Origin: an uncultured bacterium
GTDB taxonomy: Bacteria > Cyanobacteriota > Vampirovibrionia > Gastranaerophilales > Gastranaerophilaceae
NCBI GenBank assembly: GCA_900551915.1
Contig: URXT01000013.1
Location: 1-53,462, forward strand
Reading direction: 5' to 3'
DNA: 53,462 bases
The notes below the pieces were generated by a model, which did no database searches, had not been told where the DNA came from, and saw nothing but the letters and a program-made list of their open reading frames with translations. Both the position numbers and the translations under genes were made by a program. Positions 25,936 through 35,309 of this stretch are shown here, one piece after another; position 1 is the stretch's first letter; every line of letters begins with the position of its first letter.

Positions 25936-27399
25936 TTAAATTTTTGCCAATTGCAAATAATATTCATTTGCTCTTTCAAACTTGTGAGCCGCGTTGAATA
26001 ATTTGCTTTCCTGCAATTGAGGCGCAAGAATTTGTAAACCAATCGGCATTCCGTCTTTGTCAAATCCAGCGGGAACACTCATTCCGGGAATTCCGGCGAG
26101 GTTTGCAGAAATTGTTGCAATATCTGTTAAATACATTGCAAGCGGGTCACTTGATTTTGCACCGAGTTCAAATGCCGTGTTCGGGCAGGTTGGTGAAATA
26201 AGTATATCAACTTTTTTGAACGCTTCAACAAAGTCCTGAGTTACCAGAGCCCTCATTTGTTGTGCTTTTTTGTAATAAGCATCATAATAGCCCGATGACA
26301 ATGCGTAAGTTCCAAGCATTATTCGGCGTTTAACTTCCGGCCCGAAACCTTCGGCTCTTGTTTTTGTGTACATTTCCATTAAGTTTTTGGCATCAGGAGT
26401 TCTGTAACCGTATTTTACGCCGTCAAAGCGCGCAAGGTTTGAGGAGCATTCGGCCGTTGCCAAAATGTAGTAAATTCCGATTGAATATTTTAAATTCGGC
26501 AATGAAATTTCAACAATTTCAGCACCTAATTTTTTGTAATCCTCAATTGCTTTTTGCATAGCCGCCGCAACATCATCAGACAAACCTTCTGTCATAAGTT
26601 CTTTAATGACGCCGACTTTCAATCCTTTGATGTCATCGTTAAGGTGCGCTGCATAATTTTCTACCGGCAAATCTAAAGAAGTGCTGTCTTTCGGGTCGTG
26701 GCCGGAGATAACTTCAAGCAGATTAGCCGCATCTTCAACCGTTCTTGCGAAAGGTCCGATTTGGTCGAGTGAAGATGCAAATGCAATCAAACCGTATCTG
26801 GAAACGCGTCCGTAAGTCGGTTTCATACCAACAATTCCGCAGAAAGATGCAGGAAGACGGATTGAGCCGCCTGTGTCAGAACCAAGTGCAAGAGTTGCTT
26901 CACAAGAGGAAACACTTGCTGCTGAACCGCCAGATGAGCCGCCCGGAACTTTCTTCAAATCCCACGGATTATGAACTTTTTTGAAAGCTGAGTTTTCGTT
27001 TGAAGAACCCATTGCAAATTCATCAAGGTTTGCTTTTCCGACAATCGGAACAAGGTTGTTTAAAAGTTTTTCACTAACCGTCGCATTGAAAGGTGAAACA
27101 AAGTTTTCCAAAATTTTTGAAGACGCTGTTGTTTTTGACCCGATTAGGTTCATGTTGTCTTTAAGCGCAAGAGGAATTCCGGCTAAAAGCGGAAGTTCTT
27201 CGCCTTTTGCAATTTTTTCGTCAACTTTTTTTGCTGTTTCAAGCGCTCTTTCCTTTGTTAAAGAATTGAAGGCGCCAAGTTTTTCTTCGACTTCATTTAT
27301 TCTTTCAAAAGCGGCATTTGTAAGTTCAACCGCTGAAATTTCTTTGTTTTTTAAAGCTTTGCTCTGTTCGGCTGCTGATTTTTTTAAAACCTCGTTCAT
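25936..27399 (-). CDS. gatA: Asp/Glu-tRNA amidotransferase subunit A
   Basis: A 487-aa amidase-family subunit that releases ammonia from glutamine for GatB to convert misacylated Glu-tRNA(Gln). The amidase signature is clear: the Lys in GIPLALKDNM, GGSSGGSAASV and the nucleophile segment GSDTGGSIRLPASFCG. Full length for the family. gatB and gatC are not in the window, so the operon is split. An AAGGAGAT ribosome site precedes the ATG. Confidence 0.93.
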   Translation of the reverse strand: MNEVLKKSAAEQSKALKNKEISAVELTNAAFERINEVEEKLGAFNSLTKERALETAKKVDEKIAKGEELPLLAGIPLALKDNMNLIGSKTTASSKILENFVSPFNATVSEKLLNNLVPIVGKANLDEFAMGSSNENSAFKKVHNPWDLKKVPGGSSGGSAASVSSCEATLALGSDTGGSIRLPASFCGIVGMKPTYGRVSRYGLIAFASSLDQIGPFARTVEDAANLLEVISGHDPKDSTSLDLPVENYAAHLNDDIKGLKVGVIKELMTEGLSDDVAAAMQKAIEDYKKLGAEIVEISLPNLKYSIGIYYILATAECSSNLARFDGVKYGYRTPDAKNLMEMYTKTRAEGFGPEVKRRIMLGTYALSSGYYDAYYKKAQQMRALVTQDFVEAFKKVDILISPTCPNTAFELGAKSSDPLAMYLTDIATISANLAGIPGMSVPAGFDKDGMPIGLQILAPQLQESKLFNAAHKFERANEYYLQLAKI

Positions 27400-27492
27400 A
27401 ATATCTCCTTAAATTCCTATGACCTAATGTTATGACAAAAACGCAACTTTTACAAGGGTTTTGTTAAGAAAATCGGGATTGCAGGTATATTT

Positions 27493-27530
27493 AAAAGCTC
27501 CGGCGTATTTCGTGAACCGGAGCTTTTTTA
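27493..27530. terminator. Terminator downstream of the ACT gene
   Basis: AAAAGCTCCGG and CCGGAGCTTTT form a perfect 11-bp stem with a 13-base loop. It lies between the stop of the ACT gene and the gatA start, both on the minus strand, so it should end the symporter/ACT transcript. Confidence 0.75.
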
Positions 27531-27560
27531 GGTTTATCAAGAAAGGTTGGTTTTTAATTT

Positions 27561-27839
27561 TTATACATTATGCATGTTATCGAAAATTTCTTTACGCTGA
27601 ACCCATATTTCCATTCCGAGTTCTTTGCCTGCTTGTGTTAAAGCGTCTTTGATTTCTTTAAATGCATATTTTGAATTTTCAATGTTTCCGAGCAAAAACA
27701 TTACGAAATGTCCCTGCATAAGTGTTTGTTTTATATCTTCAATATTAACTTCGTATTGTGCGAGCACGGCTGTAACTTTTGCTACAATTCCGACCTTGTC
27801 AACACCGGAAACCGTTACAATTATTTGGTTATCGGACAT
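27561..27839 (-). CDS. ACT-domain protein (UPF0237 type)
   Basis: A 92-aa single ACT domain: QIIVTVSGVDKVGIVAKVTAVLAQYEVNIEDIKQT is the standard amino-acid-binding opening. Proteins of this type are stand-alone ligand sensors. The gene overlaps the end of the symporter gene by 19 bp, so it is translated from the same transcript, and it may sense the amino acid the transporter imports; this last point is inference. Confidence 0.85.
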   Translation of the reverse strand: MSDNQIIVTVSGVDKVGIVAKVTAVLAQYEVNIEDIKQTLMQGHFVMFLLGNIENSKYAFKEIKDALTQAGKELGMEIWVQRKEIFDNMHNV

Positions 27840-29398
27840 GTTTCACCTTTTTCTGCCGCAATAGCTGCCGGCGTTACTGATTTAATCCAATCCGGAACTA
27901 TGAATTTGCCGATATTGTGGTTTTTGCAATAAAGTTTTAAGTCGTTTTTAATTTCCGGAGCCAGAATGTACAGTGCAATAATGTTTGGAACAGACATTGC
28001 AATCATCATTGCGTCCGTAATGTTAATTACTGAAGCTACGTTCATTGCTGAACCTACAACAACGAAAATACAATACACAACGTCGAATGCAAGGTTGCGT
28101 TTGTGTCCTTCACCAACGAGGAAGGTCCAGGCTTTCTGTCCGTAATATGCCCAGCTTATTAATGTGGATAGTGCAAACATTATAACAACTGCTGATAAAA
28201 TATACGGGAAGAAAGAAATAACTGATTCAAACGCAGAGCTTGCAAGTTCAATACCTGAAATTTGTCCGACCTGTGTTTGGTCTAATATTCCTGAAAATAC
28301 AATTGCAAATGAAGTAAGCAAACATAAAATACCTGTCAGTAAGGTTTCCAGAAGAGCTACAAAGCCTTGTGAAACGGGTTCGTTAGTTTTAACTGTAGCG
28401 TAAGCGATTGCTGCCGCACCGGTTCCGGCTTCGTTTGATTGTACCGAGCGTCTGAGTCCGATAATTATTGTTCCGAAAATACCTCCGGCAACTGCATGCG
28501 GTGAAAATGCTTCTCTTACAATAAGTGCAATCGCATGCGGTATGTGTACAAAGTTTGCAAGAATAACAACCAGGCCTGCTCCTATATACAGGAAGCACAT
28601 TGCAGGAACAAGAATGGTCGTAACTTTAGAAATACTTTTAATCCCATCAACAACAGCAAGCCACACAAGCACTGCTATCAAAAGCCCGAATACCCATGTA
28701 TATCCGTGCATAAAACTGTGTTCGCCACCTGTAATCAGAATTAACTGATGTGCAGATTGGTTAATCTGAATCATGTTTCCGCCTGAAATAGCGCCGCCTA
28801 TACAAAGCACTGCAAAAACAGCTGACAGAGGCTGTCCAAGCCAGCGCATTTTCTTTCTGGTTAAACCGTGCGCAATATAATGCATCGGTCCGCCTGAAAC
28901 TGTCCCGTCAAGGTTAAATCTTCTGTATTTAACAGCAAGCGAAGCTTCTACAAATTTAATGGACATACCGAGGATTGCACCTGCAAAAATCCAGAAGGCT
29001 GCACCGGGTCCGCCTATTGAAATTGAAATAGCAACCCCTGCAATACTTCCGATTCCTATTGTTCCTGAGAGCGCAGTTGCTAGCGCCTGAAATGATGAAA
29101 CTTCACCGTTGCCGTCAGAAGACTTGTCGGCCGGTTTGCAGACAACATCAATAGCATGTTTTAAACCCCATATTGAAATTCCTCTGAAAAACAATGTGAA
29201 AAATATTCCGGCAGCTAAAATCCAGAATATAATTATTGGTACGCTTGACGAACCTATTTTAACCGGATAAAAAATCCATGAGGCAACCGTATCCGAAACC
29301 GGAGCAATGTATTTGTCCATAAATAAATCTACATTCATTGCATTTGCCTGTTGTACGTTAAATAGAAGTGTCAAAAGTACAATAAAAAGTTTGTTCAT
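27821..29398 (-). CDS. Alanine/glycine:sodium symporter (AGCS family)
   Basis: A 525-aa inner-membrane transporter. It starts with a hydrophobic, signal-like segment ending ANA, then follows the AGCS pattern with about ten membrane helices: FQALATALSGTIGIGSIAGVAISISIGGPGAAFWI, GGPMHYI, a GIFGTIIIGLRRSVQSNEAGTGAAAIAYA block, and LISWAYYGQKAW. It imports alanine or glycine with sodium. An AAAGGAA ribosome site lies ahead of the ATG, and the ACT gene overlaps its 3' end. Confidence 0.92.
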   Translation of the reverse strand: MNKLFIVLLTLLFNVQQANAMNVDLFMDKYIAPVSDTVASWIFYPVKIGSSSVPIIIFWILAAGIFFTLFFRGISIWGLKHAIDVVCKPADKSSDGNGEVSSFQALATALSGTIGIGSIAGVAISISIGGPGAAFWIFAGAILGMSIKFVEASLAVKYRRFNLDGTVSGGPMHYIAHGLTRKKMRWLGQPLSAVFAVLCIGGAISGGNMIQINQSAHQLILITGGEHSFMHGYTWVFGLLIAVLVWLAVVDGIKSISKVTTILVPAMCFLYIGAGLVVILANFVHIPHAIALIVREAFSPHAVAGGIFGTIIIGLRRSVQSNEAGTGAAAIAYATVKTNEPVSQGFVALLETLLTGILCLLTSFAIVFSGILDQTQVGQISGIELASSAFESVISFFPYILSAVVIMFALSTLISWAYYGQKAWTFLVGEGHKRNLAFDVVYCIFVVVGSAMNVASVINITDAMMIAMSVPNIIALYILAPEIKNDLKLYCKNHNIGKFIVPDWIKSVTPAAIAAEKGETCPITK

Positions 29399-29606
29399 TA
29401 AAAAATTTCCTTTCGGTAGCTTACTGGGTTAGCAGGGTAAACATACCATTTCAAATTACCAACTATTTAATACTAGCAAAAACGAGTAAAAACATGTTTT
29501 ATTTTTGTCAAATCGTTACAAAAACTTAAAAAACAAGCTTTGCAGAAAGGCTATTTTATGTCTGAAACCCTTGTTTTAAGCAAGTTTCAAGTGTCATAAG
29601 ATTAGT

Positions 29607-30584
29607 TTACAAAAAAGAGTTTATTGTACGTTTTTTTAAAGCTTCGATTTTTTCAAAAGAGTTTAAGATATTTTTTTTGAGTTCGTTGTCCGATTGGGCA
29701 ATTTCTGCCAGATTTTCAATCATAGCAATAGTTTCAGGGTTTGAATTTCTATAAATAAACATGTTCAGCCCGGCTTTAATACCTTTGATACAGGCTTCAG
29801 TCATGCCGTAGCCTGCAACGCCTTTCATAATCATATCATCAGAGATTATAATCCTGTCATAGTGAAGATTTTCGCGAAGATATGATAAGGCATTTAAACT
29901 TAATGAAGCCGGAGTAGTTTCTTTATCAAAACAGGTACAATGAAGATGCGCTGCCATAATCATTTCAATACCGTTTTCAACTGCGGATTTAAATGGCGCG
30001 ATATGAGTTTTCTCCATTTCGTCAAGCGGCAAATCTATAACTGGAAGGCTTAAATGGCTGTCGGTGTCAGCATCGCCATGTCCGGGATAATGCTTGACAC
30101 ATGGAATAATACAATTTTCAAAATAGGTTTCAGAAACTATTTTTTCTGCTTTAATTACATCTTCGCATTTGTTTGAGAAAGACCGTTCGCCGATAATAGG
30201 ATTGTCGGGATTTGTATTGACATCAATGCAGGGGGCAAAATTTAGATTAATCCCGAATTCCGCCAATTCCCGTGCAATTTCTTTTGTCTGGTTTTTTAGA
30301 AACTCCCCGCCTTTTTCAAAGGCAAATCTTGCTGATAAATATTTTTTGCCGTTATGTATATTTTCAGTTCTTTCTACACGGCCGCCTTCCTGGTCAATTG
30401 ATAAAAGAAGCGGATGTGAAGCTTTCTTTTTTATATCTGATATTAACTTTTTAAATTGTTCTTTTGACTCAATATCATAGGTAAAAAATATCAGGCCGCC
30501 GAGCGGACGCTTGAGAGCTTTCTCATATCCGCCGCCGGCTGTACCTAAAATGAACATTGAATATACTTTGTCTTTTAAATCCAT
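29607..30584 (-). CDS. nagZ: Beta-N-acetylhexosaminidase NagZ (GH3)
   Basis: A 325-aa glycoside hydrolase family 3 enzyme. It has the NagZ loop KHYPGHGDADTDSHLSLP with the catalytic Asp-His pair, the substrate Arg in DQEGGRVER, and the Asp nucleophile in IIISDDMIMKG. It lacks a signal peptide, consistent with cytoplasmic recycling of GlcNAc-anhydro-muropeptides. The gene is followed by two unrelated minus-strand genes upstream, about 20 bp apart each, so the three may share a transcript. Confidence 0.9.
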   Translation of the reverse strand: MDLKDKVYSMFILGTAGGGYEKALKRPLGGLIFFTYDIESKEQFKKLISDIKKKASHPLLLSIDQEGGRVERTENIHNGKKYLSARFAFEKGGEFLKNQTKEIARELAEFGINLNFAPCIDVNTNPDNPIIGERSFSNKCEDVIKAEKIVSETYFENCIIPCVKHYPGHGDADTDSHLSLPVIDLPLDEMEKTHIAPFKSAVENGIEMIMAAHLHCTCFDKETTPASLSLNALSYLRENLHYDRIIISDDMIMKGVAGYGMTEACIKGIKAGLNMFIYRNSNPETIAMIENLAEIAQSDNELKKNILNSFEKIEALKKRTINSFL

Positions 30585-30605
30585 TTTTTCTGCAATTTGG
30601 TCTTT

Positions 30606-31217
30606 CTAAACCGCTGCTTTTTGAGCAAAAAGGTTTTCGTTCAACGGATAAAATTCTTTGAAATTTCCGCTTTCTACAACCTCAGCAATTTTTTCAAGAA
30701 TTAAATCTTTTTCTGCGCCTTTTAAGGTTTTAACTCCCTTGTTCAGAACAAGGTCATTTGCGTTTTTGAGTGTTGTGAAACCTTTGTTTAGTTTTAGAAA
30801 TTCTTCATATTCATCAAGGATTTTTATCTGCAAGTCATTAATTTTATAATCCTGCCCGAGATAATATTTAACATCTTTTACAAATTGCGCAAGATATTCT
30901 CTTACGAATTGAACTTCACCAATTGTTTCTTTTTCCTCGTAATCTGCGCCAAAGCAAAGATTATTCAATATTGGTTTGTCCAAATCATTTATGCAGGCAG
31001 CCCAAAGAATGCAGCCAAGATAAAATCCGATATAATTATCAATTAAATTTAAGATTTTGTGATAATACATTTTGAATTTCAATTTTTTTTGATTAAAATT
31101 TCTGAGCCTGTTTAAATCAGAATAAATATAATCTATACTTGGTACAAAAGCATTAAGGTTGCAAATAAATCCCGGGTCAAATTGAACGCCTTCTGTAAAA
31201 TCAAATTTTTCTGTCAT
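30606..31217 (-). CDS. Unknown helical cytoplasmic protein
   Basis: A 203-aa protein of unknown function. It is mostly alpha-helical with no signal peptide, one moderately hydrophobic patch (LIDNYIGFYLGCILWAACIND, not a clear membrane segment) and a Lys/Leu-rich C-terminal half. The positions of Asp/Glu and Tyr show no recognisable catalytic motif. It stands between the hydrolase and nagZ genes, about 20 bp from each. Confidence 0.65.
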   Translation of the reverse strand: MTEKFDFTEGVQFDPGFICNLNAFVPSIDYIYSDLNRLRNFNQKKLKFKMYYHKILNLIDNYIGFYLGCILWAACINDLDKPILNNLCFGADYEEKETIGEVQFVREYLAQFVKDVKYYLGQDYKINDLQIKILDEYEEFLKLNKGFTTLKNANDLVLNKGVKTLKGAEKDLILEKIAEVVESGNFKEFYPLNENLFAQKAAV

Positions 31218-31238
31218 TTTATTTCCTCATTGTATTTA

Positions 31239-32429
31239 TTATAGTAATTCATATTTTTTGCTTTTTTTCTGCATTTTTGCTCTGTAAGTTTTATCATACT
31301 GGTATCTGTAGCCTTCAACAATGCTGTTTACAACTGCTTTTGAAAACTGTTTTTTAGCAGACCAGTATGAAGTATGAGCAAGGAAGAACGGACGCCAGCT
31401 CCAGGCAGAGGAATTATCAAATACAAAGCCGGAGGGGTTTGCAAATTGAAATTTAAGCAGTTCTTCCATTTCTTCATAAGTCAAATTTTTTGAGGTTGGA
31501 AATCCGAGCGGGTCTTCACGGAAATTTACAGTTAACATGAAAAGTCCGTTCTCCATTATATATTTCAACATCAGTTTGTTATAATAGGTTAATTCGTAAT
31601 CTGAATCAGCAAGGTCAGAGTAAAACAGCACAAGCGGACTTGCAAAATTTACAACACCTCTAACCGCGCCCTTGGGCGAACAAACTTTTTCTGTTGCACT
31701 GTCTATTTCAAGATAATGTTTTTTTAATGACTCGTCATTATTGTCAAAAATAAGTTTTCCGCCAGAAGATACAACTCCGATTTTGCCTTCGGCGAGTGCT
31801 GCAATACAAGTATCTTTTCGAGGATTGTTTTTAACAAATTCTCTTACCTCATCAGAAACTTTAATTGCGTTGAAAAGTTCAGAAAGATTAATATATGTCA
31901 GCGTGTTGAACAAATATTCATACGTAATAAACGTTCCTGCTGAATATCCGTAAAGTATAACGGAACGCCCGGCTTCTTGCTCTTTTTTTATTTTTTCATT
32001 CAAATTTTGTACAATCGGCTGCATGTGATGAGATTTTTGCACCCAAATTGCGTCATGCATATACTGTGTTATTAAACTTCTTACCTGATATGCAACTGTC
32101 GGGCTGAAGTTTTTTGAAATATCAAGCTGCTGGTGAACAAATTCCAAATCAGTTTTGCTTAAATCTCCCCAAAAGAAGATTTCCGGATTTTCTGCAATAT
32201 TTAAGCCCTCGCTGCTTAGCATAAGCTGTTTAATCTGTTCATTTTCTTCAAATCTTTTTTTCAAAACCGGATGGAGTTTGTTCACTCCTTTTTCAAACCA
32301 GTTTTTCATTTTTTCGTTGTTGTTATTTGACCCGTTTATGTATATAAAACTTACTTCTGACGCAGAACAGGAATTCTGCAAAACAGACAAAAATAAGAAT
32401 ATAAATATCCCTGAAACAATCTTTTTCAT
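31239..32429 (-). CDS. Exported alpha/beta-hydrolase-like protein
   Basis: A 396-aa protein with a signal peptide (about 1-24, ending NSCSA). A nucleophile-elbow motif GYSAG near residue 161-165 (VILYGYSAGTFITYEYLF) indicates an alpha/beta hydrolase, probably lipase- or esterase-like, with the oxyanion region in FIYINGSNNNN near the start. The acid and His of the triad cannot be assigned with confidence. It is periplasmic or secreted. The Cys in the signal region is not a good lipobox. Confidence 0.7.
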   Translation of the reverse strand: MKKIVSGIFIFLFLSVLQNSCSASEVSFIYINGSNNNNEKMKNWFEKGVNKLHPVLKKRFEENEQIKQLMLSSEGLNIAENPEIFFWGDLSKTDLEFVHQQLDISKNFSPTVAYQVRSLITQYMHDAIWVQKSHHMQPIVQNLNEKIKKEQEAGRSVILYGYSAGTFITYEYLFNTLTYINLSELFNAIKVSDEVREFVKNNPRKDTCIAALAEGKIGVVSSGGKLIFDNNDESLKKHYLEIDSATEKVCSPKGAVRGVVNFASPLVLFYSDLADSDYELTYYNKLMLKYIMENGLFMLTVNFREDPLGFPTSKNLTYEEMEELLKFQFANPSGFVFDNSSAWSWRPFFLAHTSYWSAKKQFSKAVVNSIVEGYRYQYDKTYRAKMQKKSKKYELL

Positions 32430-32496
32430 AGTATTAATATATCATAAATTAATAACTTCTCAAATTATGTAGAATTTGTAAAATTTATGTATTATT

Positions 32497-32527
32497 CCGC
32501 AAAAAATATTCTTTTGCGGTTTATAAT
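32497..32527 (+). promoter_or_regulatory. Inverted repeat next to the -10 box of the HNH gene
   Basis: CCGCAAAA (32497-32504) and TTTTGCGG (32512-32519) lie immediately before TATAAT (32522-32527). The symmetry beside the -10 box suggests an operator; it could also terminate a transcript from the left. Confidence 0.45.
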
Positions 32528-32555
32528 AAATGAACAATATACATAAGATAAATTT

Positions 32556-34553
32556 ATGAAAATAACCCCGATTATAAATTATAGACAACAAAGTCTGCAA
32601 AACCAGCAGAAGCGTCAACCCTTGAATTTCGCAGAATCCAAAACGGGACAACGTTCATTTGGGCATATTCCTCATTCCGGATTTTATTCAAATGCGCTGA
32701 TTAATTTTGGTGAAAACGTGGAAGCTTTCCAAAAGCAGCTTTTGTCTTTGGATGATATTCACTGTCCGGCATGCGGAGAAAAAATGCTGAGCAGCCAATC
32801 TTTGAATGAGCTTGTCCGAAAAGCAGAAAATATTCACAATTTGTCTGAATATGCAAAATTTTTAACCAAAAATCAGGATTATTTTCATTCAAAGTTTAAA
32901 ATGTATATCTACTATGTTAATCGTATTGCTCAAAATGAACCAGACAAACCAATTTCGGAAGTTCATAAAATCCAAAGAAGCGGAACCTCCAAACTTATGG
33001 CACGCGTACTTAATTCTCAAGCGGACTATTTAGCCGAACTGCTTAAAAAAGAAGTTTTTTCGGACGCTGACAAAGAAAAAATTCTTAATTGCAGCCAGTA
33101 TCTTAAATCTGTTTCTGGAATTCCAAAAGCCGCGGTGTTAAAAGAAGAATTACTTAAAACTCTGGGCTCTCTTGAAAGTGACAAGAGATGGGAGATCTAT
33201 ACTAACGTTAAGCATAATATTCAAAATATCTATACATACCATATTGCTCTCCAATACAATCCAGACAAGAGCGAAGGATTGTCAGAACAGGGGTATATTG
33301 TAAAAAACATGCTTTCTTACTCCCAAAACAAGCTCACTAAAGTATATACGAATATCGAAACCGACAAAAGATTTAACAATATGCTTATCTGCCGGGATTG
33401 TTCACCTAAATATTCTGCCTTCAGATATATTGCAAATTCGCCTGAGGGTGCCGGACGGGTAAAACAGTACGCAGATGATATCAGTTATGCTATTGCCGAA
33501 AATAAGCTTAGCGGTAATAATTCATATCTTTATGAGTTTATGGGGGCGGTAAATTCCGTTACAAAAGGAAAAATAAAATTATCCCGCAATAACATAATAA
33601 GTGAAGCTCAGGATAAAGTTTTTAAAGAGATGAAGAGTGATTATATCTTTGAAGATTATGAAGGCATTCCATGCGCCTGCTGCGGTGTTGAAACTCTTAC
33701 GCACAAACAAAAACTGAATCTTTTTAAAGAAATTAACAGGTGCGAAAATTTGCATGAGTTAAATAATTTGTCAAATTTATATTCAAAACATCTTACTGCC
33801 AAAGGCGCAATAATACAAAAACGCTTCAACAGGCTTTTGCAGACTAATCCGGAGATAAAAGAAGAAGATGTTATGCTATCTTTGCAATATTTGAGCAAAC
33901 AGGACATAAAACATGAAATGCAAAACATTAAGAAAGAAATATTTGAGTTTTCTAAAAAACGTAAGTATAACAATTTTGACAAAGAACTTTTGAATGATTT
34001 TATATATAAAATTGACAATAAATACTCAAGAATGAAGCCTTCCGAACTGTTTCGATACGATGAATATGATGAACTGGTTTCTGACACGCTGAATAGGATG
34101 ACATCACCATATAAAAAAACTTTAATAAAAATTTCGAAACGTAATATAAAGGAGCTTTATTTGAAAGATGCTCTTGTAAGCCCACCTCCGCTTGTTGTTG
34201 AAAAAACAGGCAGTCAGGCTAAGGCGATGATACAAAATATATTTAAACTTTCCGTTTTAACAGTTGACCATATAAACCCGAAGTCTAACGGCGGAAAGGA
34301 TGATTATGCCAATAAAGTAGGATATTGCAAAGACTGTAATAATGCAAAAAGCGGAATGGTTTTTCCGGCATGGGTTGCTTTACGCCCTGAGATTAATATA
34401 AATCTTCCAAGACATCTTAAAAAAATTGCTGAAATAATTAAAAAAGAACGTATCAAAGACATGCAAAGTTATCCCGAAACCGCGGCAAGAACGTCAATGC
34501 GTCTTGCCCGCGGAAAACTGGATATCCCGGAAAAATATGATACTATAGGTTAA
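32556..34553 (+). CDS. Duplicated HNH-type zinc/nuclease protein
   Basis: A 665-aa protein made of two copies of one module. Copy 1 has CPxC at 70-73 and CRDC at 279-282; copy 2 has CxxC at 373-376 and CKDC at 591-594. Only copy 2 carries an HNH catalytic core (TVDHINPKSNGG, 569-580, then CNNAKSG); copy 1 has lost the DH residues. Between the Cys pairs each copy has about 200 helical residues with matching stretches (NELVRKAENIHNLSEYAKFL, FKEINRCENLHELNNLSNLY). The N-terminus (MKITPI...LNFAE...SFGH) looks like a short leader. It could be a DNase, perhaps secreted or toxin-like. Its 3' end overlaps the aquaporin gene by 11 bp. Confidence 0.75.
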   Translation: MKITPIINYRQQSLQNQQKRQPLNFAESKTGQRSFGHIPHSGFYSNALINFGENVEAFQKQLLSLDDIHCPACGEKMLSSQSLNELVRKAENIHNLSEYAKFLTKNQDYFHSKFKMYIYYVNRIAQNEPDKPISEVHKIQRSGTSKLMARVLNSQADYLAELLKKEVFSDADKEKILNCSQYLKSVSGIPKAAVLKEELLKTLGSLESDKRWEIYTNVKHNIQNIYTYHIALQYNPDKSEGLSEQGYIVKNMLSYSQNKLTKVYTNIETDKRFNNMLICRDCSPKYSAFRYIANSPEGAGRVKQYADDISYAIAENKLSGNNSYLYEFMGAVNSVTKGKIKLSRNNIISEAQDKVFKEMKSDYIFEDYEGIPCACCGVETLTHKQKLNLFKEINRCENLHELNNLSNLYSKHLTAKGAIIQKRFNRLLQTNPEIKEEDVMLSLQYLSKQDIKHEMQNIKKEIFEFSKKRKYNNFDKELLNDFIYKIDNKYSRMKPSELFRYDEYDELVSDTLNRMTSPYKKTLIKISKRNIKELYLKDALVSPPPLVVEKTGSQAKAMIQNIFKLSVLTVDHINPKSNGGKDDYANKVGYCKDCNNAKSGMVFPAWVALRPEININLPRHLKKIAEIIKKERIKDMQSYPETAARTSMRLARGKLDIPEKYDTIG

Positions 34554-35193
34554 TTTCAATTTTATCCGGTGCTGTATATTTGTAAACCAGTGCGGCTGCA
34601 ATCCCTGCAACCAAATTCGCAGCAATAGTCACAAAAACGCTGTACCAGCATGCAATATTCATCATGCCTAAAGACATTGCAACAGCAGGATTAAATGCGC
34701 CGTAGCACAATACTCCTCCAGCTGCAAAAATCCCAACTGTAACAGCGGAACCTATTGCAAGACCGTAGTATGAATTACCGCGAGTTTCTCTGTTTGTTGC
34801 GGTTGTCAAAACAACATAGCAAAGTGCAAAAGTAAACAGAAATTCTCCGACCGCCATCGGCCAGAAGTTGAACGCACAGCCTTCAAAGTTGCCGACATGG
34901 CCCGAAAAATGATTAACAATTAAAACCGCCAACGCTGCTCCGAGCAATTGTGAAATTACATACGGAAGAAATTCAATCCACGGAAGTGCACCTCTTATTG
35001 CTGCCGCAAGTGAAACTGCCGGATTATAATGTCCTCCGCTTATAAAGCCGCCGGCATAAACCATAATCATCAACGCAAAACCTATTGCAATTGCATTTAT
35101 AACCCCGTCGCCCCCGAGCAGTGATACGCAGCCGATTGTAAATACTAGAAAGAATGTTCCTATAAATTCTACAACATAACTTCTGAAATTCAT
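34543..35193 (-). CDS. Aquaporin-family channel (MIP) with an altered second NPA
   Basis: A 216-aa six-helix channel. The two half-helix motifs are HYNPAVSLAAA (57-59) and GAFNPAVAMSLG (168-170). The residue after the second NPA is Val, whereas classical water and glycerol channels have the selectivity-filter Arg there, so the pore may pass other small uncharged solutes. Otherwise the family layout is intact (FIGTFFLVF at the start, SQLLGAALA). It overlaps the HNH gene tail to tail. An AAGGAG ribosome site precedes the start. Confidence 0.88.
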   Translation of the reverse strand: MNFRSYVVEFIGTFFLVFTIGCVSLLGGDGVINAIAIGFALMIMVYAGGFISGGHYNPAVSLAAAIRGALPWIEFLPYVISQLLGAALAVLIVNHFSGHVGNFEGCAFNFWPMAVGEFLFTFALCYVVLTTATNRETRGNSYYGLAIGSAVTVGIFAAGGVLCYGAFNPAVAMSLGMMNIACWYSVFVTIAANLVAGIAAALVYKYTAPDKIEINL

Positions 35194-35309
35194 GTTTATT
35201 CTCCTTTTTATTATGACCCTGTCAAATTAACATCCATTTTGAAAAGTTTCTATTGTATAGCCGGCGTAAAACTTTTGGTGTATTATAAAATAAAGGAGAG
35301 ATTTTAATA

